In this document: one piece after another, positions 4,717-11,793 of the stretch
Layout of the letters: every line of letters starts with the position of its first letter
Position numbering within the stretch: the first letter of the stretch is position 1
Origin: BS750m-G62 sp964577175
Lineage (GTDB): Bacteria; Planctomycetota; Phycisphaerae; FEN-1346
Direction of reading: 5' to 3'
DNA: 13,213 nucleotides
Assembly: GCA_964577175.1 (NCBI GenBank)
Contig: CAZNYC010000113.1
Span: 1 to 13,213 of the forward strand
Made by a program: the position numbers and the translations under genes
The notes under the pieces: model-generated
What the model saw: only the letters and a program-made list of their open reading frames with translations
Databases searched by the model: none
Told to the model about the DNA's origin: nothing

Positions 4717-7308
4717 CGTCGGCGGGACGGCCACCGTCGTGCCGGAATCCGCCTCCGTGCTCCAGAGCAGAACGACGCTCTGCCGCCGGTTGCGGAATGC
4801 CAGGGCCCAGCCCGTCTCGCCGAACCGCCGCTCGGCGACGAACGCCGGTTCCGGCCCGAGGAGGTCCACGAAGACCGCAAGGGCCGGCAGGATCTTCCGC
4901 GGCGCCCCGCCGTAGGCGAAGAGCGGGCACTCGAAGGTCGTCCGGTGGGCCGACCCGCCGGCCCCCGAATGGATGAACACCTTCCGGGCGCCGCGCGACA
5001 GCATGACCGCCACGTACCGGACGGTCAGGTCGGCGCACTGGCGCTCGCTCTCGAGCAGACGGGCCTCGGCCCAGGAGCCGCGGCGGGGGGCGAACGGCTC
5101 GCGGGGCAGGTCGTCCACGCCGTAGTAGGCGAACTCGGTGACCCAGACGGGCACCCGGCCGCCCGCCTCGTCCATCAGTGCGAGCAGGCGGTCCATCTCC
5201 GGGGCGTATCCCTCCGGACGGCGGGCGCCGGGATACATGTGGACGTCAAGAATATCGAGGTGTTCGAGGATGCCGGCGTCCAGGATCTCGGGCGTCAGGC
5301 GGAGCGGGCCGGACCCGATGCCGCCGATGACCCGGCACCCGGGGTCCGCCTCCTTCATCGCCTCCGAGGCGGCCGCGAGCAGCCGGACGTAGTCGGCCGG
5401 CGTGTAGTTCGGCCCGTCGTACCGGTTGCCGGCGTCGCCGGGCAGGGCGTAGTCGGTGTAGACGGGCTCGTTCAGGAACTCCCACACGCGGACGCGGCCG
5501 GAGTACCGCCCGACGGCCTGGCCGACGAAGCGGGCGAGTTCCGCCGGGTCCTTCGGCGCCCACGCCGAGGGCAGCCGGCTGGCGGGGTAGCCTTTCTTCG
5601 GCAGCGTATCGGGCGCCTCGCTGATCCAGTCCGCCGACGGGAACGGCGGCAGGAGGCAGAGGAGGTTCGCCCCGAGGTCCGTCACGCGGCGAATCTGGTC
5701 GCCCGCCCGCTCCCATCGGAACGTGCCGCGCGCCGGTTCCACGTGCTGCCACTTCAGCGACCAGTCGCGGAACCATCCCACGCCGCCGCGCATCGCCTGC
5801 CGGATGAGAAACGGTGTGGCGAAGGCGTGGTTGATGCCGAGCACCGAATCCGTGCCGCGCCGTTTCGGCACCACCGCCAGGCGCAGCGAGCCCGTCTCGT
5901 CCCGGCCGCCGCCCTCCAGTTTCCAGCGGACGCGGTAGTAGCCGCGCCACTGGCGCGGCAGGTGGAGGCGGCGGACGAGAACGGTCCGCGGGTCGATCTC
6001 GGCCGTCATCCCCGGCCAGTCGACGGGACGGTCGAAGAAGTCCGTCACCTCGAACGCGAGCGTGCACCGGGCGGCGTCGCCGCCGTGGTTGACGAGCCGG
6101 ACGGCCAGGGCGTTCTCCTCGCCCGCGACGAACAGCCCGCCGGGCGCGGACGGCGCGAGGCCCCCCTCCACGGTCCGCCGCGGGACGAACGCCGTGGCCG
6201 CCGCCCCGGCCTCCAGTTGCACCGCGTCCACGTCCACGTGGACCTCGGCCTCCTCCTCCAGGTCCGGCCCCGCGAAGACGTACGCGTACGGGTGGGCGGG
6301 GCGGAACGTGACGGTGTACCGCTTCCAGTCGCTCGTGAGGCTAAGCGACTCCGAGTAATCCTGCCTGCCGCCCATCGGCCGCTGGCTGCGGACGCCGAGG
6401 CGCGCGCGGACACCGCCGCGGCTCGCCCGCAGCCACGCCGAGAGGGTGTGCGGCTTGCCGGGCTCGACCTCGATCCATCCGAGTCCGACGGCGAGGGGTG
6501 AAAGTTCGCGGCGGACGGTCGCCTCGTAGTAATCGAACGCCAGGACGGGCGTGGCCTCGCCGCCGAGCGGGATGCGCAGGAACGACCGGCCGTGCGGCGC
6601 CTCGCCCGTTTCGACCCGGCCATGCAGGCGGCTGAGGTTCCCCCAGCCGGTGCGTGTGCCCTCGGACGACCAGCCGGCCGGCCCGGCCTCGAAGGAGCCG
6701 TTGCGGACGCGGTTCCGCCCGCCGGCCGCCGGGACCACGTCGGTGTACGCCACGTCGCCGACGCGGATTTCGGCCATCCGCACGTCGTCCACGCACAGGG
6801 TGCCCGTTTCGCCGAACCAGAACTGGAGCCGCGTGTCCGCTGCCGCCACCGTCTGCGTGGCGTGGAAGACGCGGCGGAAGGTCTTCCACCGGCGCGTCAC
6901 GGGGAGGCTGGCACGCAGGCCGCAGTTCGACCACTCGCGGGTGTTGCTGACGGCGAGGTCGACGGCGCCGCCGGCGAGCCCCTCGGCCCGGGCCCGGCAG
7001 GAGAACTCGTACGTGCGGCCTTTCTTCAGGGCGACGGCGCCCGTCTGGGCGAGCATGGCGTGGCTGGACGGGCCGGCCTTCTCGAACGCCGTGCACTCGA
7101 GCCGCGCATACGGGTTGCCGGACGCGTCGCGGGCCACCTCCAGGCGCTGGACGACGTGCGCGTCGCCGGCGACCGCCCAGTGTGCCGGCTTGCCGCCTGC
7201 GGCCTGGGAGAAGTCGCCGTTGGCGACGAGGTTTTCAGCGGCCCCGGCGGCCGTGGCGGCGGCGCCGGAGAGGAGCAGGACGGCGGCGGAGAGGATGGCC
7301 CGGCTCAT
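4576..7308 (-). CDS. Secreted multidomain clan GH-A glycoside hydrolase with two CBM4/9-like modules
   Basis: The protein has 910 residues from the ATG at 7308. A Sec signal peptide spans about 1-24 (MSRAILSAAVLLLSGAAATA). Two jelly-roll carbohydrate-binding modules of CBM4/9 type follow, recognised by NLVANGDFSQ (about 26-180) and NRVRNGSFEAG (about 199-375). A beta-sandwich linker domain runs to about 480. The catalytic TIM barrel (about 488-818) has acid/base Glu614 in WEFLNEP and nucleophile Glu725 in VWVTEF, the clan GH-A arrangement seen in GH5, GH39 and relatives. A C-terminal beta-domain ends with DPMGRPGDVGPVTLSTSPVYLVG, as in many GH39-like proteins. The exact GH family and glycan are not assignable by eye. 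The last 46 residues are duplicated at the end of the small membrane protein at 2321-2593. Upstream in-frame codons to 7614 are low-complexity non-signal sequence and were excluded. Confidence 0.88.
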   Translation of the reverse strand: MSRAILSAAVLLLSGAAATAAGAAENLVANGDFSQAAGGKPAHWAVAGDAHVVQRLEVARDASGNPYARLECTAFEKAGPSSHAMLAQTGAVALKKGRTYEFSCRARAEGLAGGAVDLAVSNTREWSNCGLRASLPVTRRWKTFRRVFHATQTVAAADTRLQFWFGETGTLCVDDVRMAEIRVGDVAYTDVVPAAGGRNRVRNGSFEAGPAGWSSEGTRTGWGNLSRLHGRVETGEAPHGRSFLRIPLGGEATPVLAFDYYEATVRRELSPLAVGLGWIEVEPGKPHTLSAWLRASRGGVRARLGVRSQRPMGGRQDYSESLSLTSDWKRYTVTFRPAHPYAYVFAGPDLEEEAEVHVDVDAVQLEAGAAATAFVPRRTVEGGLAPSAPGGLFVAGEENALAVRLVNHGGDAARCTLAFEVTDFFDRPVDWPGMTAEIDPRTVLVRRLHLPRQWRGYYRVRWKLEGGGRDETGSLRLAVVPKRRGTDSVLGINHAFATPFLIRQAMRGGVGWFRDWSLKWQHVEPARGTFRWERAGDQIRRVTDLGANLLCLLPPFPSADWISEAPDTLPKKGYPASRLPSAWAPKDPAELARFVGQAVGRYSGRVRVWEFLNEPVYTDYALPGDAGNRYDGPNYTPADYVRLLAAASEAMKEADPGCRVIGGIGSGPLRLTPEILDAGILEHLDILDVHMYPGARRPEGYAPEMDRLLALMDEAGGRVPVWVTEFAYYGVDDLPREPFAPRRGSWAEARLLESERQCADLTVRYVAVMLSRGARKVFIHSGAGGSAHRTTFECPLFAYGGAPRKILPALAVFVDLLGPEPAFVAERRFGETGWALAFRNRRQSVVLLWSTEADSGTTVAVPPTPGLARLDPMGRPGDVGPVTLSTSPVYLVGPPGKAKAVLDSLRPSGL

Positions 7309-7316
7309 GGTAATGG

Positions 7317-7383
7317 CTCCTGCAGGGCAGAGGCACGCCCGCCGTTGCCGAGCCGCGAACGTAAGTTCGCGGGTAGCCTCTGC
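7317..7383 (-). promoter_or_regulatory. Structured leader and Shine-Dalgarno of the glycosidase gene
   Basis: GCAGGAG on the minus strand (7317-7323) is 8 nt before the ATG at 7308 and fixes that start. Immediately upstream, GCAGAGGC (7376-7383) pairs perfectly with GCCTCTGC (7327-7334) in the mRNA, leaving only 3 nt to the Shine-Dalgarno. Inside this outer stem is a second perfect hairpin, CCGCGAAC-GTAA-GTTCGCGG (7353-7372). This nested fold could modulate translation or be an inserted palindromic repeat. It matches no riboswitch class that I recognise. Confidence 0.5.
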
Positions 7384-7417
7384 TGGCGCGGCAGGGTAGC
7401 ACGGCGGCACAAGATAC

Positions 7418-7534
7418 CCGGCTGCTTCCGCAGCCGGCTCGGGCAATGGCGGCTCGGACGCCGGGGCGGATGACCATGCCGCCCGGCTTGTCGGGCCGCG
7501 AGGACCATTCTCCGGGCCGGGCAAGCCGGCCCGG
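7418..7534. repeat. Two GC-rich hairpins between the glycosidase and ThuA-like genes
   Basis: CCGGCTGC-TTCC-GCAGCCGG (7418-7437) and CCGGGCCGG-GCAAG-CCGGCCCGG (7512-7534) are both perfect stems. The second starts 31 bp downstream of the ThuA-like stop and resembles the hairpin at 2047-2070. Neither has a T-tract. Together with the leader structure they account for most of the 256-bp gap, and no small gene is evident there. Confidence 0.55.
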
Positions 7535-7564
7535 CCACACGCGCGGCCCGGCGTTTGGTGAGGG

Positions 7565-8512
7565 CTACCGCTTCGCGCTGGGCGTGGCGTCGGCGTCCAG
7601 GTCGCCGAGGGCATACTGGATGCCGTCCAGCCAGTGCTGGAGCACCGTCGGGTTCCAGAACAGGTCGTGCATGTGGCCCCAGGCGTTGTAGTAGACGCGG
7701 CCGTCCTGGTACGTCTTGATATAGGTCATGGCGAAATCGCCGTCGGTGCGGCGGATGCGCTTGCGGACCTTCTCCATGTCCGTCCGCTCGGTGTCGATGG
7801 AGACGAGGACGCGGCAGAGGTCGCGCGAGTACGGGTCGTTCAACTGGTACACCTCGTCGACGATGGGGAACCGCTTCTCGTCCAGCGCCCGGCAGAGCGG
7901 GTGATCGGGTTCCTCCACCTTCATGACGACCGTCGAGCCTGCGCCCCACGGGTGATTCCAGAAACGGGACCCGAGGATCCGGCCGAACTCCGGCCACTCG
8001 CGAAACATGTTGCTGGCGGCATGGGTGGCGACGATGCCGTGGCCGGCGGCAAGCCACTGCCGGAAACTCGCCTTCAGACGGGCGTCGCGCTTTTCGACCT
8101 TCTTTTTCTCATCGGCCGGCAGGTCCTTGAAGTTCGTCGGCCGGAAGACGTCGCGGTTCGCGTTGTTGAAGATGACGGCGTCGAACTGTTCGAGGCGGTC
8201 GGGTTCGAAGTGGGCCGGGTCGTCGCTGACGACGGCCTCGAAGGCGCCGGTGGCCTCGCCCATCCGCGCAAACGCCGCCTTGCCGTACGGAATCGCCGTG
8301 TGGAAGTACCCGTGCGAGACGCTGAAGACGAGCACCTTGCGGGGTTTCTTCGGCTGGACGCGGGCCTTCAGTGTCTCGCAGGCGGCCTTGATCTTGGCGA
8401 TTTCCTCGTCCGACGGGCCCTTGGGCTTGCCGGCCGCGGCGGGAAGGGTTGCGACGGCTGCGACAACGAACGCCGTCGCGAGGATGAGCGCGAGGGAACG
8501 GAAGCGTCTCAT
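7565..8512 (-). CDS. Secreted ThuA-like domain protein (trehalose-utilisation-like, class I glutamine-amidotransferase fold)
   Basis: The protein has 315 residues with a Sec signal peptide (about 1-27, LALILATAFVVAAVATLPAAA). The ThuA-like domain covers about residues 58-302. It shows the first beta strand KVLVFSVSHGYFHT (59-72), DAVIFNNANR (111-120), the turn GHGIVATHAA (157-166), DEVYQL (219-224) and the C-terminal GRVYYNAWGH (271-280), which is highly characteristic. ThuA proteins were named from a rhizobial trehalose/maltitol locus. The secreted PVC members usually sit beside DUF1080, isomerase-like and cytochrome genes, as here, and their reaction is not established. A start at 8545 would add 11 charged residues before the signal peptide, whereas AAAGGAG (8523-8529) supports 8512. 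It is co-oriented with the HzsA-related gene, 168 bp downstream of it. Confidence 0.88.
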   Translation of the reverse strand: MRRFRSLALILATAFVVAAVATLPAAAGKPKGPSDEEIAKIKAACETLKARVQPKKPRKVLVFSVSHGYFHTAIPYGKAAFARMGEATGAFEAVVSDDPAHFEPDRLEQFDAVIFNNANRDVFRPTNFKDLPADEKKKVEKRDARLKASFRQWLAAGHGIVATHAASNMFREWPEFGRILGSRFWNHPWGAGSTVVMKVEEPDHPLCRALDEKRFPIVDEVYQLNDPYSRDLCRVLVSIDTERTDMEKVRKRIRRTDGDFAMTYIKTYQDGRVYYNAWGHMHDLFWNPTVLQHWLDGIQYALGDLDADATPSAKR

Positions 8513-8522
8513 GATTGGCAGG

Positions 8523-8529
8523 CTCCTTT
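8523..8529 (-). promoter_or_regulatory. Ribosome binding site that sets the ThuA-like start at 8512
   Basis: AAAGGAG on the minus strand lies 10 nt before the ATG at 8512. It lies downstream of the alternative ATG at 8545 and so cannot serve it. Confidence 0.55.
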
Positions 8530-8533
8530 CTCG

Positions 8534-8615
8534 TGCGACACGCACGGCCGGTCAAGGCCGGCCGTGGCACGGGTTGCGATACGCACGGCCGGTCAACCCC
8601 CGGGTCGGCACGGGG
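8534..8615. repeat. 41-bp imperfect tandem duplication with a hairpin, upstream of the ThuA-like gene
   Basis: Units 8534-8574 and 8575-8615 share their first 22 bases with one mismatch and both end in GGCACGGG. The first unit contains a perfect 9-bp hairpin (CACGGCCGG 8543-8551, CCGGCCGTG 8558-8566). In the second unit the right arm has changed, so the hairpin is lost. The hairpin ends 13 nt before the Shine-Dalgarno of the ThuA-like gene. The rest of the 8616-8680 gap shows nothing clear. Confidence 0.65.
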
Positions 8616-8680
8616 CCTGATTGCATCACAGCCGCGGCGGGAAAGCAAGGCCCATTCGGGCGGGACCGTGCCTCACCCGC

Positions 8681-11479
8681 CTACCGGTGCCACGCGGGCG
8701 CCCGGTCGCTGACCGATTCGGCGAAGGTGGGCTTGCGGCGAAAATCAGCCGGGTCGTAGACCTTGTTTCCCGTGTCGGCGGCGGCCCAGTGCGCGTGCTG
8801 CCGGCCGTAGTAACTGCCGTAGTACTGATAGTTGGTGTCGACCCAGCGCTCGACGATCATCCGCTGCCGGTCGGTGAGCATCTTCGTGTGGTCGTCCTCG
8901 GCGTTCTTGGGGTGGCCGGGGCGGGTCAGGATCTCGACGAGGACGCTCTTGTAGCACCCCAGGCTCTTGGGGGGCAGGTAGGCGCCGTTGTAGTTGCCGC
9001 GGTCGCCTTGCCGGAACGACGTAAACTCCGGAATGATCGGGCCGGCCAGTTCCTTGCGGGCGAGTTGCTCGTAGGAGACGCTGTAGAGGGTCGTCAGGTC
9101 GCCGGTGAGCACGAGGCCGCCGGCGGGCTCCTTCGTGCCGTGACACGAGACGCAGTTGGCGTCCCAGATAGGCTGGATGTCCGTGGGGTAGTGGATGACC
9201 TGCCCGGCCAGGCCGGTGCCGCCGTTCTCGGCCAGGTCGCAGGGCTGGGGCTGAGGCGTGCTCGGCGGCCGCTGCAAGGCCAGCAGGGCGGTCGTGGAGG
9301 CGGGGGGCATGCTCCGCCCCGAGTCGCCGTGACAGCCGGTGCAGGACCGGACCTCGCCGGGCTTGTAGTTGACGTAGGTTCGCTCGCGCTGGAGTTCCCG
9401 GAAGTCGGCATCCAGGGCCTGGAAGAAGATGCTTCGATTGGCGGGCACCTCGAAGTAGGCGGAGCCGTCCTTCTCGACGGGCACGACGCCCCATTGGACG
9501 CGCGGCCAGAGGGCGGCCTTCCATCGGGAACTGCTGACGGCGGGGCGCCACCGTCGGCCGGTGGACCAGTACCGCGGCAGGGCCTCGTTGATGCGGATCC
9601 ACTTGACCTCGCCCGGCTGAACGCCGGTCATGCCCGACGTGACGTCGGCCACCACGCACAGGGCCTTCTCCTCGGCGGCGTCGGCGGGCTCGCGGGTGGA
9701 AGGAATCACCGGCGGCGTCCGGCGGGCAACGAGCGGCGTCGGATGCCAGCACGACAGGGCCGCGTCCCGGTGGACCGGCCAGTGGCGGCCCTGGGTGTCG
9801 ATCAGGTACAACGCGTAGGCGTTCGGGACGTCCTTGTAGTGGTCGGCGGCCCGGACCTTGCAGGAGACCAGGAATTGGGTGTCGCTGACGGGCCAGGGAT
9901 GCGTGTACAGGTGGCCGCTGCGGCCGCCCCGGTCGTGGACGTACCGGCCTTCGGCGGTGCGGAAGAACCAGCCGGGCTCGGTGCGGCGCTGGATGAAGAC
10001 GTGCGGGGTCAGGTTCGTGACGGCGTAGCGGTCGTCCCACTGGACGTAGTCCTTGGCGTCGGGGTCCGGGCCGCGCTCGCGGTTGCTGTGCTGGCCGTCG
10101 ACCAGCATGATCGCCCCCAGGCACCCGCCCTGGGGGAAGTGGCAGGTGCCCACGCAGACGAAGCGGCCGTCGTCGGCCGGCAGGGGCCGGGGGTACATGT
10201 AGACGGTGGTCGTGTCGTCGGCCAGGCCGTAGACCTCCTGCGAGCGGCTTCCGTCGGGGAGCATCGTCCACACCGTCTTGGCGACGCGGGCGCCCTTGTC
10301 GATGTACTCCCAGCGGTGGTACATGACGCGCCCGTCGTTGAGGACCAGGGGGCAAAACTCGCTGACGGGGCTGTTGGACAACTGCTCCACGTTCGAGCCG
10401 TCGGGGTCCATGCGGTGCAACGTCGGGGCCACCAGGTGCGATGACCCGCCGCACAGGACGGTGTGCTCGCTGCGGGTGGAGGAGAAGAGGATCCTGCCGT
10501 CGGGCAGATAGCAGGGATGGATGTCGTCGGTGTGCCATCCCTTGCGCCAGCGGGCGGCCTTCTCGGCCTCGTCGGCCGGGGGATGCGACACCTGCCGCAG
10601 GCCCCGGCCGTCCACGCCGACCTCCCAGATGCGAAAGCCCGCGCCCGGGGTCTCGCGGAAGTCGAACAGGACCTTGCGGGCGTCGAACGAGAGGCTGATC
10701 GTGCCGATGAAGCCTCGTCCGCCCGGCATCCGGGCCGCCGTCACGACGGGGCGCTCCGCTTGCGTGCGAAGATTGTAGATGTAGATGCCATTTTGCGGCA
10801 CGAACCGGTCGCCGGCCGTGCCGTTGTTGATGTCGGTGTAGTAGTGGTCCGAGGAGTACGGTTTGCGCTTGACGAAGAGAATTTCGTCAAAGTCCATCGC
10901 GTCCGGTGCGAGCGGTGCCTCGGGCGGCGACCACGCGGGCACGGCTGCGGCGCCACGGGCGGCCGCTTGCCCCGTAGACCACTGGCTCACGCTCGACTGG
11001 TCGGCCGGCCGGCCGAGGGCGAGGTTCACCTTCGGGTCGGCCGCCGAGAAGACCTGGACCTCGTCCAGGTGGAGCCACGTGCGCTCGGGCAGGCGGAGAC
11101 GGACGAAGCGGGCCTCGGCCCCGTCCAGCGGGACCGCGAGCGGTTTGCCGTCCGCCTTGCCGTTGAAGACCGTCCCGTCGTGCCGATACACGGTCTTCCA
11201 CGTCTTGCCGTCGGCCGAGAGGAGGACCTCGATACGGGCCGCGCGGGAGGCGGCAGCCGTGCAGCGGTTCCAGACGACGACGCGGTCCAGGGCGTGCGGT
11301 TTGCCGAGGTCCACCTGCCACCACGGCGAGGCTTCCTGGCCGGTGTGGAACCCGAACCCCCCGGTGATGCGCCCGTCGACGGCGCCCGCGGCGTCGGAGG
11401 CGGTGGCCGCGCCGCCGGCCGACGACGCGGGTATCGCAAGCGCCGCCAGCATCGCGATGAGAACGGTCCCGTGTCGCAT
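8681..11479 (-). CDS. HzsA-related secreted protein: F5/8C domain, beta-propeller and two CXXCH haem-c motifs
   Basis: The protein has 932 residues from the ATG at 11479. A Sec signal peptide occupies about 1-24. An F5/8 type C (discoidin-like) module with WWQVDLGKPHALDRVVVWNR (53-72) runs to about 147 and probably binds carbohydrate. A TolB/WD40-like beta-propeller follows (about 195-570; e.g. DDIHPCYLPDGRILFSSTR and LHRMDPDGSNVEQLS). The C-terminal cytochrome region has CTGCH (713-717) and CVSCH (776-780). This order matches the HzsA-related proteins widespread in PVC bacteria, named after the alpha subunit of hydrazine synthase. A role in hydrazine synthesis is not implied: no beta/gamma subunit genes are present, and the residues after the first haem motif (GDSGRSMPP) lack the haem-ligating tyrosine reported for the anammox enzyme. 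A periplasmic redox role in sugar oxidation is plausible but unproven. AGGAAAGG (11487-11494) supports this start. Confidence 0.85.
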   Translation of the reverse strand: MRHGTVLIAMLAALAIPASSAGGAATASDAAGAVDGRITGGFGFHTGQEASPWWQVDLGKPHALDRVVVWNRCTAAASRAARIEVLLSADGKTWKTVYRHDGTVFNGKADGKPLAVPLDGAEARFVRLRLPERTWLHLDEVQVFSAADPKVNLALGRPADQSSVSQWSTGQAAARGAAAVPAWSPPEAPLAPDAMDFDEILFVKRKPYSSDHYYTDINNGTAGDRFVPQNGIYIYNLRTQAERPVVTAARMPGGRGFIGTISLSFDARKVLFDFRETPGAGFRIWEVGVDGRGLRQVSHPPADEAEKAARWRKGWHTDDIHPCYLPDGRILFSSTRSEHTVLCGGSSHLVAPTLHRMDPDGSNVEQLSNSPVSEFCPLVLNDGRVMYHRWEYIDKGARVAKTVWTMLPDGSRSQEVYGLADDTTTVYMYPRPLPADDGRFVCVGTCHFPQGGCLGAIMLVDGQHSNRERGPDPDAKDYVQWDDRYAVTNLTPHVFIQRRTEPGWFFRTAEGRYVHDRGGRSGHLYTHPWPVSDTQFLVSCKVRAADHYKDVPNAYALYLIDTQGRHWPVHRDAALSCWHPTPLVARRTPPVIPSTREPADAAEEKALCVVADVTSGMTGVQPGEVKWIRINEALPRYWSTGRRWRPAVSSSRWKAALWPRVQWGVVPVEKDGSAYFEVPANRSIFFQALDADFRELQRERTYVNYKPGEVRSCTGCHGDSGRSMPPASTTALLALQRPPSTPQPQPCDLAENGGTGLAGQVIHYPTDIQPIWDANCVSCHGTKEPAGGLVLTGDLTTLYSVSYEQLARKELAGPIIPEFTSFRQGDRGNYNGAYLPPKSLGCYKSVLVEILTRPGHPKNAEDDHTKMLTDRQRMIVERWVDTNYQYYGSYYGRQHAHWAAADTGNKVYDPADFRRKPTFAESVSDRAPAWHR

Positions 11480-11486
11480 GGATGCA

Positions 11487-11494
11487 CCTTTCCT
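11487..11494 (-). promoter_or_regulatory. Ribosome binding site that sets the HzsA-related start at 11479
   Basis: AGGAAAGG on the minus strand lies 7 nt before the ATG at 11479, which opens directly into a signal peptide. The in-frame ATG at 11542 would add 21 polar and basic residues in front of it. Confidence 0.6.
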
Positions 11495-11532
11495 GTGTTT
11501 CCGGCCGCGCGAGAGAGGCTCGGCCGCCGGCC

Positions 11533-11561
11533 ATTGCACCACGACGGACGGATAGGTTCAA
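11533..11561 (-). promoter_or_regulatory. Candidate promoter of the HzsA-related gene
   Basis: On the minus strand TTGAAC (plus 11556-11561) and TGCAAT (plus 11533-11538) are separated by exactly 17 bp. Each matches consensus at 4/6. Transcription would start about 45 nt before the start codon. In such GC-rich DNA this pairing is above background but not strong. Confidence 0.3.
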
Positions 11562-11731
11562 GGGGGATTCAGCGGAGGGGCGGCACCATGCCGCGCGGGA
11601 TGGGCCATCGAGGTCCTACGGCCGGCCGGCAGGCCGGCGGCGAAAAATCTGGCCCCGCCGGCGCGCTTTCCCGTATTCTGACCGATGCGCCGACGCCTGC
11701 CGGTGGTTTAACACTCGATGCGGAAGACCGG

Positions 11732-11765
11732 CCCGGCCGGCCCGACGGCGGGGCGGCCGGCCGGG
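11732..11765 (+). promoter_or_regulatory. Strong hairpin in the leader of the DUF1080 gene
   Basis: CCCGGCCGGCC (11732-11742) and GGCCGGCCGGG (11755-11765) form a perfect all-G/C 11-bp stem with a 12-nt loop, ending 15 nt before the Shine-Dalgarno. A second small stem (GCCGGCC-ggca-GGCCGGC, 11621-11638) lies upstream. No convincing promoter is visible in the 314-bp divergent gap for the plus-strand gene. TATTCT at 11672-11677 could be a -10 but has no -35. Confidence 0.5.
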
Positions 11766-11780
11766 GGTCCATCGAACTCA

Positions 11781-11787
11781 GAGGAGG
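11781..11787 (+). promoter_or_regulatory. Ribosome binding site that sets the DUF1080 start at 11794
   Basis: GAGGAGG is a near-perfect anti-16S match 6 nt before the ATG at 11794, which opens directly into a signal peptide. The same frame stays open upstream to 11482, but that stretch covers the divergent intergenic region and has no protein-like sequence. Confidence 0.8.
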
Positions 11788-11793
11788 TGTATT

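Noticed and set aside
7309..7614. N-terminal extension of the glycosidase by 102 residues
   Set aside because: The extension is low-complexity, overlaps the ThuA-like gene's 3' end and hides a good signal peptide and Shine-Dalgarno at 7308.
10137..10156. Possible third haem site CVGTCH (CX3CH) at residues 442-447 of the HzsA-related protein
   Set aside because: It lies in a propeller strand region, is not a canonical CXXCH, and nearby Cys/His residues are common in this family for structural or metal reasons. It is too weak to call.
8681..11479. Evidence for anammox (hydrazine synthase alpha subunit)
   Set aside because: The family resemblance is to the large HzsA-related group common in PVC bacteria. 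The beta and gamma subunits are absent, an F5/8C module is fused, and the haem-ligating tyrosine expected just after the first CXXCH is not seen.
11482..11793. Long N-terminal extension of the DUF1080 protein
   Set aside because: The frame is open to 11482 only because of high GC content. A near-perfect Shine-Dalgarno and a signal peptide place the start at 11794.
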